From positions 6,944,001 through 7,008,000 of the forward strand of contig OY294049.1 of NCBI GenBank assembly GCA_958510825.1: 64,000 nucleotides of DNA. The letters run 5' to 3'. Shown in pieces: positions 43,635-56,365 of the stretch. The translations under genes and the position numbers were made by a program. Positions within the stretch are counted from its first letter, which is position 1, and every line of letters starts with the position of its first letter. A model generated the notes under the pieces. It searched no databases, was not told the origin of the DNA, and worked only from the letters and a program-made list of their open reading frames with translations. The stretch is from Brachypterus glaber (taxonomy: Eukaryota; Arthropoda; Insecta; Coleoptera; Kateretidae).

Positions 43635-44200
43635 AAGGGTGTCCAGTTACTCTACAGACAAATGGAAACCCCATATACTAGATGTGATTTTATATGTAAT
43701 GTTATTTAACCTAAATAACCTTAATCCAGATATGCTTTCTAAAGGAGCTAGAGCCCTTTGAAGTAGACGTCACTTTAATTTTTTTCAAATATCTCAAAAA
43801 ATTGTACGAAAAAATTATAAAATTTAAATCAAGTAACATCTTATAAGATGTAAGCTTACATCTACAAATTTCTAATTTTATTTGTCAAATAATTTAGTGA
43901 TTAAGCCGGATTAGTAAAAAAAAAATGAAAATTTTAAATAACGACTTTTTCAGAGAGTTGAAAATAATTGACCTGAAGGCGCCATCTTCAAAGAGGAAGC
44001 TAGGAAGCATTTTTGGATGTTGGACTTGAAAATAATTGACGTGAAGAGGCGCTTTCACGTCAATTAAGATGGCGATCTTCAAAGATCTCTAGCTCCTTTA
44101 GAAAGCTAGGAAGCATTTTTGGATCAAGGTAATTTAGGTTTAATTACGTCTTGTATCTAGAGTTTCCATATCGCAGGACAGTTTCTGGACACCCAGTATA
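43635..44200. mobile_element. TIR element with GGGTGTCCAG ends
   Basis: Left AAAGGGTGTCCAGTTAC and right GTTTCTGGACACCCAGTATA are complementary. Pairing resumes at AACCTAAATWACCTT and CTTTCTAAAGGAGCTAGAG. The interior also has two direct copies of GCTAGGAAGCATTTTTGGAT plus an inverted pair around AATTGACGTGAA. No ORF. Confidence 0.75.
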
Positions 44201-44581
44201 CAAATATTTAAATAACGTTAGCCAACTTCAATTTTCTCAAAACGTTAAATAAAAATAAAACACTGATTTATCTGTAATTTACGAAACACACTGTAGTTTA
44301 TTGTTAAAGGTGGTTATTATTACTATAACACCTTTAGATGTTATATTTAACGGTTTAAAGGGTTCATTATGACGTTATAATGTTCATTAAGCTACATTAT
44401 CTCTTCCACAATTTCTCTTAAGTGAAATACTAAAGAAATTTATATGGAATCTATCCTAAAAGCTTCTTTTTCACTTCACAAGTTTCAGTTGTATGCAGAA
44501 TGAGATTTAAAACATTTTAGTTTCGGAAGAATGTTTATTAACAAGTCGTAATGCTACGCATTCCATTCTTCACAGTGAATG
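44201..44581. other. Spacer, no gene seen
   Basis: AT-rich sequence without recognised features. Confidence 0.4.
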
Positions 44582-44960
44582 GTACCTACAGGGTGTTTTA
44601 GAACTCTCGTAGGTAAATTTTAGAGGTTCTACATACAAAAATATGAAAATAGTTCCTATAAAGGTTGGTCCGGAAACGAGCCCTAAGGGAGGTACGGCCC
44701 TTCTAAGAGTGTCCCTAAAAAAGAGTTTTTATTTAATATGTCTTTTACCCTATTAACCACAGTAACGAATTTTTTGCACCTGCCTTAGCATTTTATGTAA
44801 TTTTTATTCGGTAATGTTAACCAGGGACGTGCAAAATGGGGGGCTATGTCACTTTTTTGTCCTAAACTTATTTAACTGTATTTTTTTGATATTTTTTCAA
44901 TAAAATATAATTCTTTAAAAATAAATAAAAAAGGTACTCCTAGTGTAATACCATAAAACC
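44582..44960 (+). mobile_element. Half copy of the foldback family (copy 3)
   Basis: ACAGGGTGTTTTAGAAC at the left, then diverged blocks matching 35391-35740: AGTTCCTATAAA, CCTAAGGGAGSTACGSCCC, GTTTTTATTTAATA, GTGCAAAATGGGGGGC and AAAAAAGGTACTCCTAGTGTAATAC. No second arm, so it is truncated. Confidence 0.6.
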
Positions 44961-45878
44961 AACCGTTTTCTTTGTGGTTATTGTGGTTATGTGGTTTCAC
45001 GAAGGCGGGAATCTCGATGCTTGACGAAGTGACTCTCCTCTTGTTTTGATTTTTTTAATTATACTCTTGTCTTGATTTTTTCTCGCAATCAAGACAAAAA
45101 GAGAAATCTCGATTATTCGATTCTAGTGAAACCCTAGAAGTAATATTACTAAGGTAATCAAATTAAGTTTCATCTCTTTAAATGGAAAATTACTAAAATT
45201 TTACAATCAAATATATGCTTTCTAGGTGAAGCTTTATCCAAATTATAATTAAATAAATCCAGTACTAGTAAAATTTTATTGTGTGTTGTGAATTTCTCAT
45301 TCCGATTACTATGGATAGAAATGTGATTTTGTATAGAACCAGATAGAACCAATAACTCTAATCTTGTCAATTGTCAATACAGATACAGGAACTGTAGACT
45401 GCAAGAAAAATCAAATAAGAAATTTACGTATACGTAAAATAAATAAACTAAAAACTTTATATTATAAAGCAAATATGAACTAATTAGGATTTTTCGGTTC
45501 CCTGTTGACTTATTAGATGATCATCTTGGGTACCATTTATTTTTTTAAATCATGTCAATTATTAAAATATATGGGCGCCAGTGGGATAACCCAACAGTGA
45601 ACTAATACCCTGGAAAAATGTATGCGTGGAAAAACTTTTTATGTTCTTTTCATGTTTGGACAATTGGAAATATAAATTCATATGAAGTTAATGACAAATT
45701 TTTATTTTTTCTTTTTTAATTATAAAGCCATGGGTTAATTTTACTTCTGATACACACATAAAAATAATAACTTAATGCGACAAAAAAAAGCATTTGGACA
45801 TATTTTTTTGTATTTAATACGTTAAAACTGCCTAAAAGAAAATATGTTTTTCTTACAAATAAGATAGTTTGTTTTGTG
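44961..45878. other. Spacer, no gene seen
   Basis: An imperfect palindrome lies at 44995-45135 (TCTTGTCTTGATT paired with AATCAAGACAAA). No gene. Confidence 0.4.
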
Positions 45879-46529
45879 ATTTTTATTTATGCCCACCCCC
45901 AAAATTAAGATTAATCTTCATTCGATAAAACAAAACTTTGGTGATTTATATCATTTTATAATGGCTATAAAATGTCGGATTTTATTTTTTTGTTTCACTT
46001 CCGGTTTCGCTGACAGTGGCATACATATTTTATTTTTTTAATGAAACACCCTATAATTTTTTACATTTTTGAATTCAACCGAAAATCCTATGTATAAAAA
46101 CTAATTGTTTCTTTTTAACTTTTTTTTCGTTTCCGGTTTTATTGTATAAAAACGAGATTTACATAATCATTGATTAAAGAAGAGAGAGAACTCCTTTATA
46201 ATCACATAACAATGACATAATTTATCTTGTTTTTACTTACTTAAGCTTAGAAAAATATAAAACTAATATTAAAATAAAAACAGACAGGCACGTTTCTTAT
46301 GGAAACTAAAATACTAAAATTATAATTTTTTTGTGTAAAATAAAGGTAAAACTTTAAAAAATCTTTTAAAATATGGCGAAGGCGTCACTACAAGATGAAA
46401 ACAAAATAGAAATAACGGTCAGATTTTCTTAATAATATATAAAATGAAAGAATGTACATTAAAATGACGTATAAAAATCTAAATTTCAAAATAATGGTGT
46501 TTTTTTGAAAAAAAAACTAAGCTTATATG

Positions 46530-46605
46530 CTGCTAGCGGGATTCAAACCCGGAATAATTTATTAAGAGTATTACTGTGTATCCACTGCTCCATAACAGCC
46601 ACTTA
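46530..46605 (-). other. tRNA-derived relic
   Basis: On the minus strand, GGAGCAGTGGATA resembles an A box. CCGGGTTTGAATCCCG forms a T-arm hairpin with a B box (one mismatch to GGTTCGAATCC). Cloverleaf pairing elsewhere is poor, so it is not a functional tRNA gene but a SINE head or tRNA pseudogene. Confidence 0.5.
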
Positions 46606-46641
46606 TTATTCAGTGAAATATAGTTTTTAATAAACTAATTA

Positions 46642-46867
46642 GGGAACGCTAAAGTATTACGTAACGCAAATTGTACCAAAATTCATATATACCCCGGTTC
46701 TCGCGTTACGTAGGGATTTCATATTTTGGCTACCCGCCCTAACAAACCCCCTATTTGGAGGTGTAGCCAAAATATGAAATATCTATAACGTATAATAACG
46801 CGAGAACCGGTGTATGAAGTGTATAAATTTTGGTACAATTTGCGTTACGTAATACTTGAACGTTCCC
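46642..46867. mobile_element. PIF/Harbinger-like MITE, copy f (long form)
   Basis: AGGGAACGCTAAAGTATTACG to ...AATACTTGAACGTTCCC, with TTA at 46639-46641 and 46868-46870. The interior carries the inner inverted repeat (AACGCGAGAACCGG, TAGCCAAAATATGAAAT) seen in copy c. Confidence 0.85.
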
Positions 46868-47275
46868 TTATAATTTAATTTAAAAAAAAAACACCATTAT
46901 TTGGAAAGTTAGATGTTTATGCCAAACTTATGATGTACTTTAAAGATTAAGTAAGTAAATGAAGGTAAATTATGTGTATCCCGTTTTTATACTATAAAGA
47001 CGAAAACGAAAAAAAAAAGTGAAAAAAGTCAGTTTTTTATACACATAATTTTTGGCTGAGTTCAAAAATGTATAAAATTACAGGGTGTTCCATTAAAATA
47101 AAAACATATATATGCCACTTCCGGCAAAACCAGAAGTAAAACAAAAAAAAATGAATCTGCCATTTTATAGCCAATGCAAAATTATATAAATCACCAAAGT
47201 TTCGTTTTTAACAAATAAAGATTAATATTAATTTTAAGGCTTGAAATAAATAAAACTCACCCAGTATACCAAAAA

Positions 47276-47320
47276 TAATACAAAATAAAACTGAGTTTCT
47301 TGAAAACAAGTAGTTACTAA

Positions 47321-47351
<31 letters not shown>

Positions 47352-47832
47352 TTATTTAGTTAAATGTGTTTATATCCAGTATTTTTATACTTAACAATTA
47401 TAATTATTCAACACAAGTATCACAAATACTTCAAATTAGAATATTTTTCTCTGTGTATACATGGCTTGTTTTTCATTTAAATCGTTTGAAATTATGCAAA
47501 GCATGTCTCTGGATAGCCATTTGTCTGGCAGTGAAAAACTTTTTATCAATATTTAACCAGCAAACTTTTATTCAGCTTTGAACTTTTCATCGAAATTTGC
47601 GATATATCGAAAATTAAACTTTTCCTTTTATCTAAAAATGAGTTCATTATTGAAATATCATGTTTTTATCTTTTTACGTGAAAAATTGACATATTGACAT
47701 ATAGTTAAAAAAAAAAATTCACACAGGTCTAGAATCCCACAGGTAATAAAAGTTAAAAAAAAAATCTATTCTCTGAACGAACATCTAATTATAATTACAA
47801 ACAATAATTATTAATAATTATTGTTTGTACGG
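47276..47832. other. Spacer with an ATT microsatellite
   Basis: About eleven TTA units at 47319-47352. No gene. Confidence 0.6.
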
Positions 47833-48267
47833 TACCTAAAGTTTATTTTTTTAAGGTATAGTTATTTTAAACCTTTCCGCTTGTAAACAATCTCGAAATT
47901 ACCATAGCAACGTAAGGTACCCATGCGTCGTAAGCAAAATGGCTAGGCCCAATTTACACAACCGTAAAACGTGGACTTGCCATTAACGAGAACAAAACAA
48001 TGGTTTATTCCTCTAAATTATTGGAATAAAAGCGATTTTATAAGCAAATTTTGTTTCTACAGGAATACAAGTGTTCTTAGCAACAGCTTTATCAATTCTC
48101 TTTTTTTACATCAAAACATCATAAAAACAAAGTAAGTAAACAAAAATTATAAATTTTGGTTATGTTGACATTCAAAACAAGTCACATGCTTCAGTGTAAA
48201 TCGGACTTTGTGGAGTATTTAGCGGCAAATTTAAAATAACTATACCTTAAAAAAATAAACTTTAGTA
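47833..48267. mobile_element. TIR element with TACCTAAAGTTTATTTTTTT ends
   Basis: Left and right ends pair for about 40 bp, including AAGGTATAGTTATTTTAAA. 435 bp and non-coding. Confidence 0.75.
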
Positions 48268-50613
48268 TCTTTACTTTCTCATCAAATATTGTAATAGAAG
48301 AAAAAATCAAATCCTTCAAAAATGACACTGACATTTCTAGCATTGCTCTTGAGCGATCTAAAGAGCGTTCGGGTTGGACAATCTTTTGACTCTTTTTACT
48401 CCACTGATGACTTCATGTCAACTGTCATTGAACTACATTTGATGATAATTGACATTATGTTACCAATGGGACAAAAAGATCGTTAAACCCGAACGCCTCT
48501 ATAATAAAAGGGCAGTTAAATTATTAAGACATATACTCGAAGAAAAAGTAGAGTATGGAACATGTTTGGAATGCATTTTCTGTACTTGTGGAACCGTCAT
48601 GATGCGCCTGGGATTTGTGGGTCAAAATTTCCAATTGTGTAGATTATTCTAAACTTGTTACAGAATATACGTGATTCTAAATACTTTAACTTTTGTAGGG
48701 CTTATGATATCCAAATGAAATTAAAAAAAAACTTAAATAACATAACCCAAATAATTTTTTAGTATATATTTGATATGCTTAGAGGGCATAATGGAGACAG
48801 GGTGCAGGGGGAGGTCATTTTTTTAAGGTATCGTGTGATACCTTATTTTAAAGGTTATAAAATTTTCGACCATATAATTTTTAATTTTTTATACATTTTT
48901 TTAAGGTTTTTATTTTTCAATTTTTTTTTTGCTAAAAAATGCGATGTTTTAAGATTATTTTGTAAAATTTTATTTATATCATTCAAAACTAGTTTAAAAG
49001 TATTTGTATCATTAAATAAACCATTTTTCAAAAATTGATTTTTTTAAAGAAATTTTGACAAAACTCCCATTTTTAAACCTGTTTTAAACCCTCGTTTAAA
49101 CCCCCAAAAATTGCTTCGGAAAATTAAAAAAAATATGTGGGCAAATAGAGAATGTTATAAGCTTTAAGATGAAGTATCACACTGCCTCCCTTTCCATTTA
49201 AAAATTTTTCCCTCCTTGCCCCCCTGTTTCCTTTGTGCCTCCTAAGCAAACCAAATTTATACCAAAAAATAATTTTCTTATGTTATTTATGTGTTCCAAA
49301 TTTTAAGGGATCATTCTGGTTTATATGCTCCAAAAAAAGGGCTATTTTTGTTAATTTTTTAAGAATGTATTATCATAGATATTGATATAAAATTTATTGA
49401 GCTTAATAAATCCACTCTCGAAATACATAAAAAAAATATTTTATACTTTTTATACACAAAAATAACAGGCAAACGTAACTCCTTGAAAAGTAAATATGTA
49501 GCTGGCGGCTCATCTAAATCGAAAAAATCAAAAATATTTAGATTCAGTATGACTGTGGCTCTCGCGTATTCTATGGATATTATTAAATTATATTTATTGA
49601 TAAATTTAAAGAAAAAACATTTAAATACGGTTATAGAATGCGCTGAAGCTATTCATGTGCCTGAATTAGAATGCAGTGACTCATACCTAAAACGTATTAT
49701 GCTGCTTTCATATAAGGGATTCCCCTCAGACGGAGTTACGCGAACCACACCCGAACTAGTATGATACTAGCTTTTTGCACACTTTCGCAAATGAGTCACT
49801 GCAGTATAATTCAGACACCGATGTTATCTACACATTGTTTAGAATATGTGGTTAAAATTTCATAAGGATCGGTCCAGTGGTTCCGGAGAAATCACCACCG
49901 CAGACTGAAAAAACGTTGTTTTGAGAAAATAAAGTGTTTTTTTTAATGAAAAATTATGAAAAAGTCTACATATATATATATATTTGAGAAAAACGCGTTT
50001 AAAGTTTTTTTTAATGAAATTTTATGAAAAACTCTAAATATAAAAAACGATTTTTTGAAAATTATAAACCAGTTTATATCTTAAGCCGTCCAAAAGTTAA
50101 AGGGGGGAACGTACTTTTTCAAGCTCTGTATACTATTCTCTGTGTGTATCAGTACTTTTTATTCCATATTATCACTAATAATAGCTTAAGAATTCATCCT
50201 GCGTATCACTAATTTATTTAAAAATAGGCTTCGAATGTATACCATCTGAATGTTAAAAAGTGTGGTTGAAACTTTGATGTCTGATATATTATTTTTGATC
50301 TAAAGGACTAAAAAATAGTCACGAATACATTTTCCATCATTTTTCATAGTATACACTTCGCCTTTACTGAAAGTATTAAAATTTTCTGACCATTTAATAT
50401 AACATTGCATATTTAATAATATGCAATTTATATTGTACAAGGTGATATGTGTAACAAAGTCTAGTGTCTTTTTTCTCCGGACAGGTATTTAACACCCCTT
50501 GGCTTTTTGTGGGTTATACGTTTTGTTTAAGTGTTAATTTTCAGAATGTCATTTATCTCACCATGAAATACGCGTTTTTTCTTCCCTTCTAATGTTTAGA
50601 AAAAAGGGGAATT
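48268..50613. other. AT-rich stretch, no confident gene
   Basis: An inverted pair around GAGCGTTCGGGTTGGACAAT and CCCGAACGCCTC lies at 48364-48497. A frame at 49462-49764 without ATG encodes about 100 residues, ending GFPSDGVTRTTPELV. It is followed by AAGGATCGGTCCAGTGGTTC, a motif typical of insect transposon 3' ends. It is probably mobile-element debris and is not called as a gene. Confidence 0.4.
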
Positions 50614-50867
50614 ATATGTTTGTTTAACCTCGTACTATTCTACTTAATTAAGCATCCCCTAAGTCCAGGACTTGTGTGGGATAGTAGTAGAGGGAACCAC
50701 CGGCTTATACTGACTTTCGAACCAGTTTATAGTATCCGTTTCACTTATCGCCTTCGCCAAATTTCAATTAATAAATAACTGAAAAAGCCAAATTAGCGGC
50801 AGTGAGAATCGAACTCACGCTAGTAGGCTTGCTATCTACACTCGCTAGCCACTACGCTATGCCTCCC
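50614..50867 (-). mobile_element. tRNA-derived SINE, copy 2
   Basis: Reverse orientation. The head at the right has GGGAGGCATAGCGTAGTGG (A box) and GTGAGTTCGATTCTCACTG (B box). The tail at the left is ACAAACATATAA. The body is colinear with copies 1 and 3. Confidence 0.85.
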
Positions 50868-51920
50868 ATAAATAAAATAAATACTCATTAATCCTCTGCC
50901 ACAGACACCTTATTTATGGAACATTACTACAGACATGGCGTAAAAATTACGCCTCCCTTTAAACAATTTAAAAGTACAAACCAAAATTTTTAAAAACGTG
51001 TCCTTTATAGCTTTAATAATTTAATTAAAAATGCAATAGAACATAATATTTTGTCCAATACATCAATATAAAGACCTACTAGAGGGTTAAATAATATATT
51101 AAGGTCTACTGGGTGAACACGGAAAGAATGGGAATGGATAAATCAACAAAATGCATCAAATAATAAAAAAATTGTTGTTTTTGACCAATCGCGTAACAGA
51201 CAATAAAAATAAACATAAAAGAATATTTGATTTTACAATCATTTTTGTTGATGCCCAATTATAGTAGTTTAGTAGTTGATTTTGCTTATAATGAGGGCCA
51301 CTAGCTTTAACTACATATTTTTGTTTTCAGTGAAAAATCGATTGACTTTAACTAACAAGCAATTATAGTAACAACTAAATAAAAGCGTAAAGGGAAATTT
51401 AAAATTTTAAAGTAAACTGATGTAAAACAATTTTGCTCTAGTGTTACGGAGAGTATTAAAAAAAAAAACGAGAATATCGACAAAAATCGCAAAATTGGTC
51501 AGCGTAGCGTTAATATAGATGGATAAATCCACCAGATAAGGGCCTTATTTGCCAGTTAACGGGCATAAGGAATTTTATAAATTCGGCTCAAAAACAATGT
51601 TAAAAATAGGCCGTTTTTGGCACCGTTTCTGTTACTTTTGAGAACGGAGTTAGCGGAGTTCAGCGTGCCCAAATCTATAAAAAAATATATTTGGCATCGT
51701 TTTCTCAGAATCGACCTAATTTTACCTTTTTACGAAAAAAAAGTCTTTCGCACCGTTTCTGTAACTTTAAAGGCCGGCATCTTATTCAAAATGTCCAAAT
51801 CTATAGGAATTGATTTTTAACATTGTTCTTTGCGTATTAAATTTAGGTAATAATTCAGAGCAATAAAAAGTTTTGGAGTTCTTTATTATTATAATGCCCG
51901 ACTAATATCCCTTCTCTCAA
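50868..51920. other. AT-rich stretch, no gene seen
   Basis: No feature recognised. Confidence 0.4.
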
Positions 51921-52033
51921 TTTCCCCACTCTCTAAAATCCCCACTCCCTAACATCCCCACTCTCTAATATCTCTAATTTGTAACATCCCTAATCTCTAT
52001 CATCCCTACTCGATATCATCTCTACTCTACAAC
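51921..52033 (+). repeat. 16-bp minisatellite, about seven units
   Basis: Units of the form ATCCCYACTCTCTAAY repeat with a 16-bp period and several substitutions. Confidence 0.8.
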
Positions 52034-52085
52034 AGCCTTATCCCGTAAAATTTGACAACGTGAGACAATAACCAATCAAGTAACC

Positions 52086-52131
52086 TTAGGAAGACTAAAT
52101 CTAGGTCCTAGGTTAGTAAGGCGAGACACAA
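52086..52131. mobile_element. Solo end related to the element at 29198-30070
   Basis: TAAATCTAGGTCCTAGGTTAG, then TAAGGCGAGACACA, matches the left TIR of 29198-30070 with substitutions. No partner end was seen. Confidence 0.5.
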
Positions 52132-53023
52132 TGGGAATGAAAACCAAGCATTTGCGCGTGGGTTGTAATAAAAACGTTTCTTCCCTATTTTGATTGCTTA
52201 TTAATGATTTACAAATTGTGCCATACCAAAATTAGGTTATCCATTATTTACGACGATTCAGTCAAAAAAAAATATTTTTCATTTCCGACGTCATTTCATA
52301 CTTGTTATTTTAGATTCTTATTTATAACAAATACGAATATAAAATGAGAAGTATGACAGTCAAGTAATTATTCTGATAGACAGAGTTGCCAAAAGTCCAA
52401 ACGATATTGATAACTGTTTGACAACTTTAAAATCAATATCAAGTTTATGATGCATCATGAGCAGTAAAAACTATGAAGAAACTTGCCATAGCAACCGATC
52501 CTCAAATGTTTAGTGTCGTATACTGGCAAAAAGGAACGTTTCTGATGGACATGTAGAATTTGACAAACCCCTAATCCTAATTTTAACGGTCACATAAAAA
52601 GGGTAATTGGCGGTACGTGAGAAAAAAAAACAAAAAAAAAATGGCCATTGCCAAGTTCGTTTTTTCTCCTTTCGCACGTTTTTCATTCAGTCCATTTTAT
52701 TACACGGTTTACGCTCCAGGGAGTTTTTTATGTCTTTATTTTGTAATTTAATTAATGGAAATAAGGATTCCTGACCTAAATATAAACTAGTGATTCTGGA
52801 AACATGTCATAATACAAATTACTATATTATTAACTGCTTTTGGGTTTCTGCACAAATCGCCACTTGGCGACGCCTTTGTTTCTTACAAGTGACCTAATCA
52901 TTTTATTTATTTATAAATTATAATTATTTTGTTTTGCTTTATTTTTATTTTTAATCATTTTATTATTTTGTAGTATATGGCCATTGTGCTGTAATAAAAA
53001 ATTATTATTATATTATTAATTAT
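52132..53023. other. Spacer, no gene seen
   Basis: AT-rich with no recognised feature. Confidence 0.4.
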
Positions 53024-53356
53024 TAAAATTTACGAATTTCTACAATAAGTGTGAGTCAAACGGTAAACAAGCATTTTAAAATGTATTAGATAATACTGAA
53101 TTTATTTCTAGTTAATGCATTCTAATCTTTATTCATAATATTGAAATGATTTAACTAAAGCAAAACGAGCTAAGCGCGAAATAAGAGCTCCTAAATATTT
53201 GGTGCTTAGCTCGTTTTGTTTTAGTTAGATCGTTTTAATATTATAAATAGTTATTAGAATGCATTAAATAAAAATAAATTCAGTCCAGTTTGATACATTT
53301 TTAAAATGTTTGTTTAACGTTTGACTCACATTTATGGTAGAAATTTGTAAATTTTA
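53024..53356. mobile_element. 333-bp near-palindromic foldback
   Basis: Arms of about 155 bp from TAAAATTTACGAATTTCTAC to the diverged complement at the right. Inner arms are nearly exact around AAAACGAGCTAAGC and TTAGTTAACTAAAGC-type blocks. A central GAGCTC-containing loop remains. The whole element can fold into a single hairpin. Confidence 0.85.
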
Positions 53357-55008
53357 GTGTTGAGGTGAACTTTGGCGGATTTTCGGCATAGGTTAGAATC
53401 TTTTGATTATTTTGAAAATTGGGATATCACTTAAATTAAAATTTTAAGATAAGTAATAAAAAATATAAGGTCCATGCTTAATTAATCCAAAAGAAGTATT
53501 TCCCTTCAGATCCCTTTTCGTGTAAACACTCCCATGCAGGACCAGCCTTTGCATTTCGGCTCCTTGAAGTCTCGGAAAAAAATTTAGCACTGAAAAAAAG
53601 AAAAAGTCCTCGCCTCTGAAAAAAAAAACAATTTACCCCCTGAAAATTTTGATGACTGAAAAACAAAAAAAAGGTCCTGACTTCTAAAAAAAGAAATTTG
53701 CTGATAATTTTTTTTTACGACTCGGAGGACAGAAAAAAAACGCCCCTCGGGTTGTAATAGCACATTGGTCCCAATTAAAGCCAAACAATATTAATTATCT
53801 AAGACATTAATTTAGAACCACACACTATTATTTGGAGAAGTAAAAAATACAAATAGCAGTATGTTCGCTATTTGGGTAGCGAGCCACCAAACATATGCGT
53901 ACATATGTTAATATAAAAATCTAATTACTACTTAATACTTATCTGACTTTCTTATTCCAGCGAAGACTACTTCTTATAACACAAAGGTAATGAACTCAAA
54001 ATATATTTTAAATTAATTAAAATATATCTTGCCAATAAAATAAAAGATTAAAAAACAAAATATTTTAATTTGAAATGAAAAAATTATGAATAAATAGCAT
54101 TTTTGCCCTTCAGATATATCTATACTCGCAACTTTAAATTTTCATATATTACGTTAATTGTGAAATTCCCCTAAGACCCAACTTTACTAGACGACTACAT
54201 ATTTCCGAATCCCCTTTTTTGACCATAACTCAAAACATGCATCTAGAGATGCCGATATATCAGTCATAAAACTATTAACGTAAATATATCTGAAGATCTT
54301 ACTAACAAAGTGAACTGACAAATTACTTTAAATTGCTGAAAATTAATTTAATTTTAATTAAGAGAAATGATTAAAAAAACTACTTCTACTTAAATTGATT
54401 TTCATGACATTGCTTCGAAGTAGAAAAAACCATTTGTACAAAAAGTCCCTAATAATTGCCAGTATCTAAAACAACATCATTAAGGATATTCCCATATTTA
54501 TTAATTAAGAAAACCGAATTAATCAATTAGTCTGATAAAAATATACACCCTTTTAATGTAAACGCCTCAATGACGTAAAATCTAAGAGTACAAAATAAAA
54601 GATAAACATCTGCAAAAGCAAACTTCCTGTTTAGAACAATAAGTTTCTCACTTAAAATAATAATAAAATAAAAATACAATAGATACAGGGTGACCGCTCT
54701 GTTACAGAGTTCACTTAATTCATACAAAGGCTGGCTCTGCTCTTATGTATTTATTTTAAAGCTCAATTTGCAAAACTGCTAACTATATGATCTGTTTAAT
54801 ACCATACGATTATCGATAGCTAATTTTGCTAAAAGCCTCCAAATCGTTATATCCAATAGGTACATCCATTTAATTAGACTCATTAATATAATCTGCCTTC
54901 GGCCCGATTATTATTTAGAATGGGGGCATTATGGCCAGGCATTTTATCATAAATGGTCAGCGTACATTTAGATTAGATAAAGAGGGAATTCAACAGTGAG
55001 GGACAAGT
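53357..55008. other. AT-rich stretch, no gene seen
   Basis: No feature recognised beyond short reading frames. ATACAGGGTGACC at 54683 is an isolated GGGTG-type end. Confidence 0.4.
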
Positions 55009-56365
55009 ATAATTGAATCGGTCAGTTGAAGAACAGTACTAGTTCAAAAATAGCCATTTTAAGATAAGATAGCAAATGTTCGCAAAATTTGTAGCTTTAT
55101 TCATTCTGCTTAAGAATATTATCATTTGAAAGCTACGACTGCGCGATCGATACATTTACAGCAGTCAGTTAAAGAACAGTACTTGTCCAGGACAAGTTAT
55201 CCTAGACTAGTATCATTCTTGAATGACTGTCGCAATTTACAAGATAATTTTGAAAATCAGGAAAGCCGATCTTATATAAAATAATTGATTTTAAGAATCG
55301 ATTTAAAATCAAAACTAAACAATCGATTTTTTAAAAAAATTTAATAATTGTATAAAACAAAACAATAATCATCAAGAAATAGACATAGCTTAGCATTGAA
55401 GACGTCAGATATCGGCAGTGCACGTAGTGTTTGATATGCTTTGTCCGATCGGACAAAAAGCGTGGTCGGTTCTATAAGAACGATTCAAAGGAAAAAGAAT
55501 CGATTATAATAAAATAACGAAAGTGAAAAATCAATTAAAAAAAAAACGATTAATTGTATTAAATGTACCGATAGTCAAAAGAATCGATTAAAAATCGGCA
55601 TCCCTGTTACAAATAAGGAAAACGGCAAATGCTGAAGAAGATTTGTAAAATATTTGTCTTTATTGCTGTATGTATCTAAGAGAATATAATACAACGTGTC
55701 ATTTGCAATGTTTCTTATTATTAACTATCGTGTAAATTAAACTAAAACAAATTTTCTAAAAAAAAAGTATTTTGAACAGCACATGTCCGCGGTTTTATTT
55801 TTTCTATAATTCATTCTTCTATTGTTTTTTCCCGGAAAATTGCACTTCGTATACTTTGACGCAAGGATCTGTGGCTACGGTAAATATGTTAGGAATGTGT
55901 GTATCAGTGAGAGGCTCGTTGTAGGCACGCACGCCTTATAACGCTTTTGACGGAAAGAAGAGAGCACGAATGATTCCTCCCCCTTTTGTCGGAGACTTTG
56001 TTTCATGCGGAGAACTACACGGAAAAAAAATATAGCTAGGAGCGCTATAACACACATACCAAGCAAATTATAATCGCTTATTATATAAATACAAGGCTTT
56101 CTCTTACAATTATGACAGTCAGTGTAAAAATTTATATGAAATACTTTAATTGTTTAGTGAATAATAAAATATAACAAATAGTATGGCATTTATAGCTTAA
56201 ATAGATTTAATTATTGTCCGTGCTAATAATTTTTATAATATAATAAAATGTCTGTAAATTTATTAATCGTGTCTGTAATATAAGTAAATAAAAGGTTTTT
56301 TGTGTTTATCTCAAAACAATAATTTTAGACTAGTACTGTTCTTCAACTGACCGATTCATTATAAT
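55009..56365. mobile_element. TIR element of about 1.36 kb with internal repeat of its end
   Basis: The left end has TGAATCGGTCAGTTGAAGAA then CAGTACTAGT. The right end is its complement. A third diverged copy of the end lies at about 55158-55187 (CAGTCAGTTAAAGAACAGTA). It contains copy 2 of the 150-bp module (55855-56015). No intact ORF. Confidence 0.7.
55855..56015 (-). repeat. Conserved ~150-bp module, copy 2
   Basis: Matches 36508-36665 as described there. In this copy the minus-strand frame is open across the module. Confidence 0.55.

Larger units (their letters stand above)
45879..47275. mobile_element. Large foldback element (1.4 kb) with nested insertions
   Basis: Outer arms pair around TTTGGTGATTTATAT/ATATAAATCACCAAAG, TTTTATAGCCA and the pairs TTCCGGTTTC and GCCACTTCCGGCAAAACC. 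Inner arms pair at AAATAATGGTGTTTTTTT and AAAACACCATTATTTGG. A tRNA-like relic and a PIF/Harbinger MITE sit between. An ACAGGGTGTTCC motif lies in the right arm with its complement in the left. Confidence 0.65.

Noticed and set aside
49462..49764. Roughly 100-residue frame ending GFPSDGVTRTTPELV
   Set aside because: No ATG, no recognised domain, and it is followed by a typical transposon 3' motif, so it is treated as element debris.
53478..53784. Phe-rich minus-strand ORFs
   Set aside because: They come from poly-A runs in the plus strand and have strongly biased composition.
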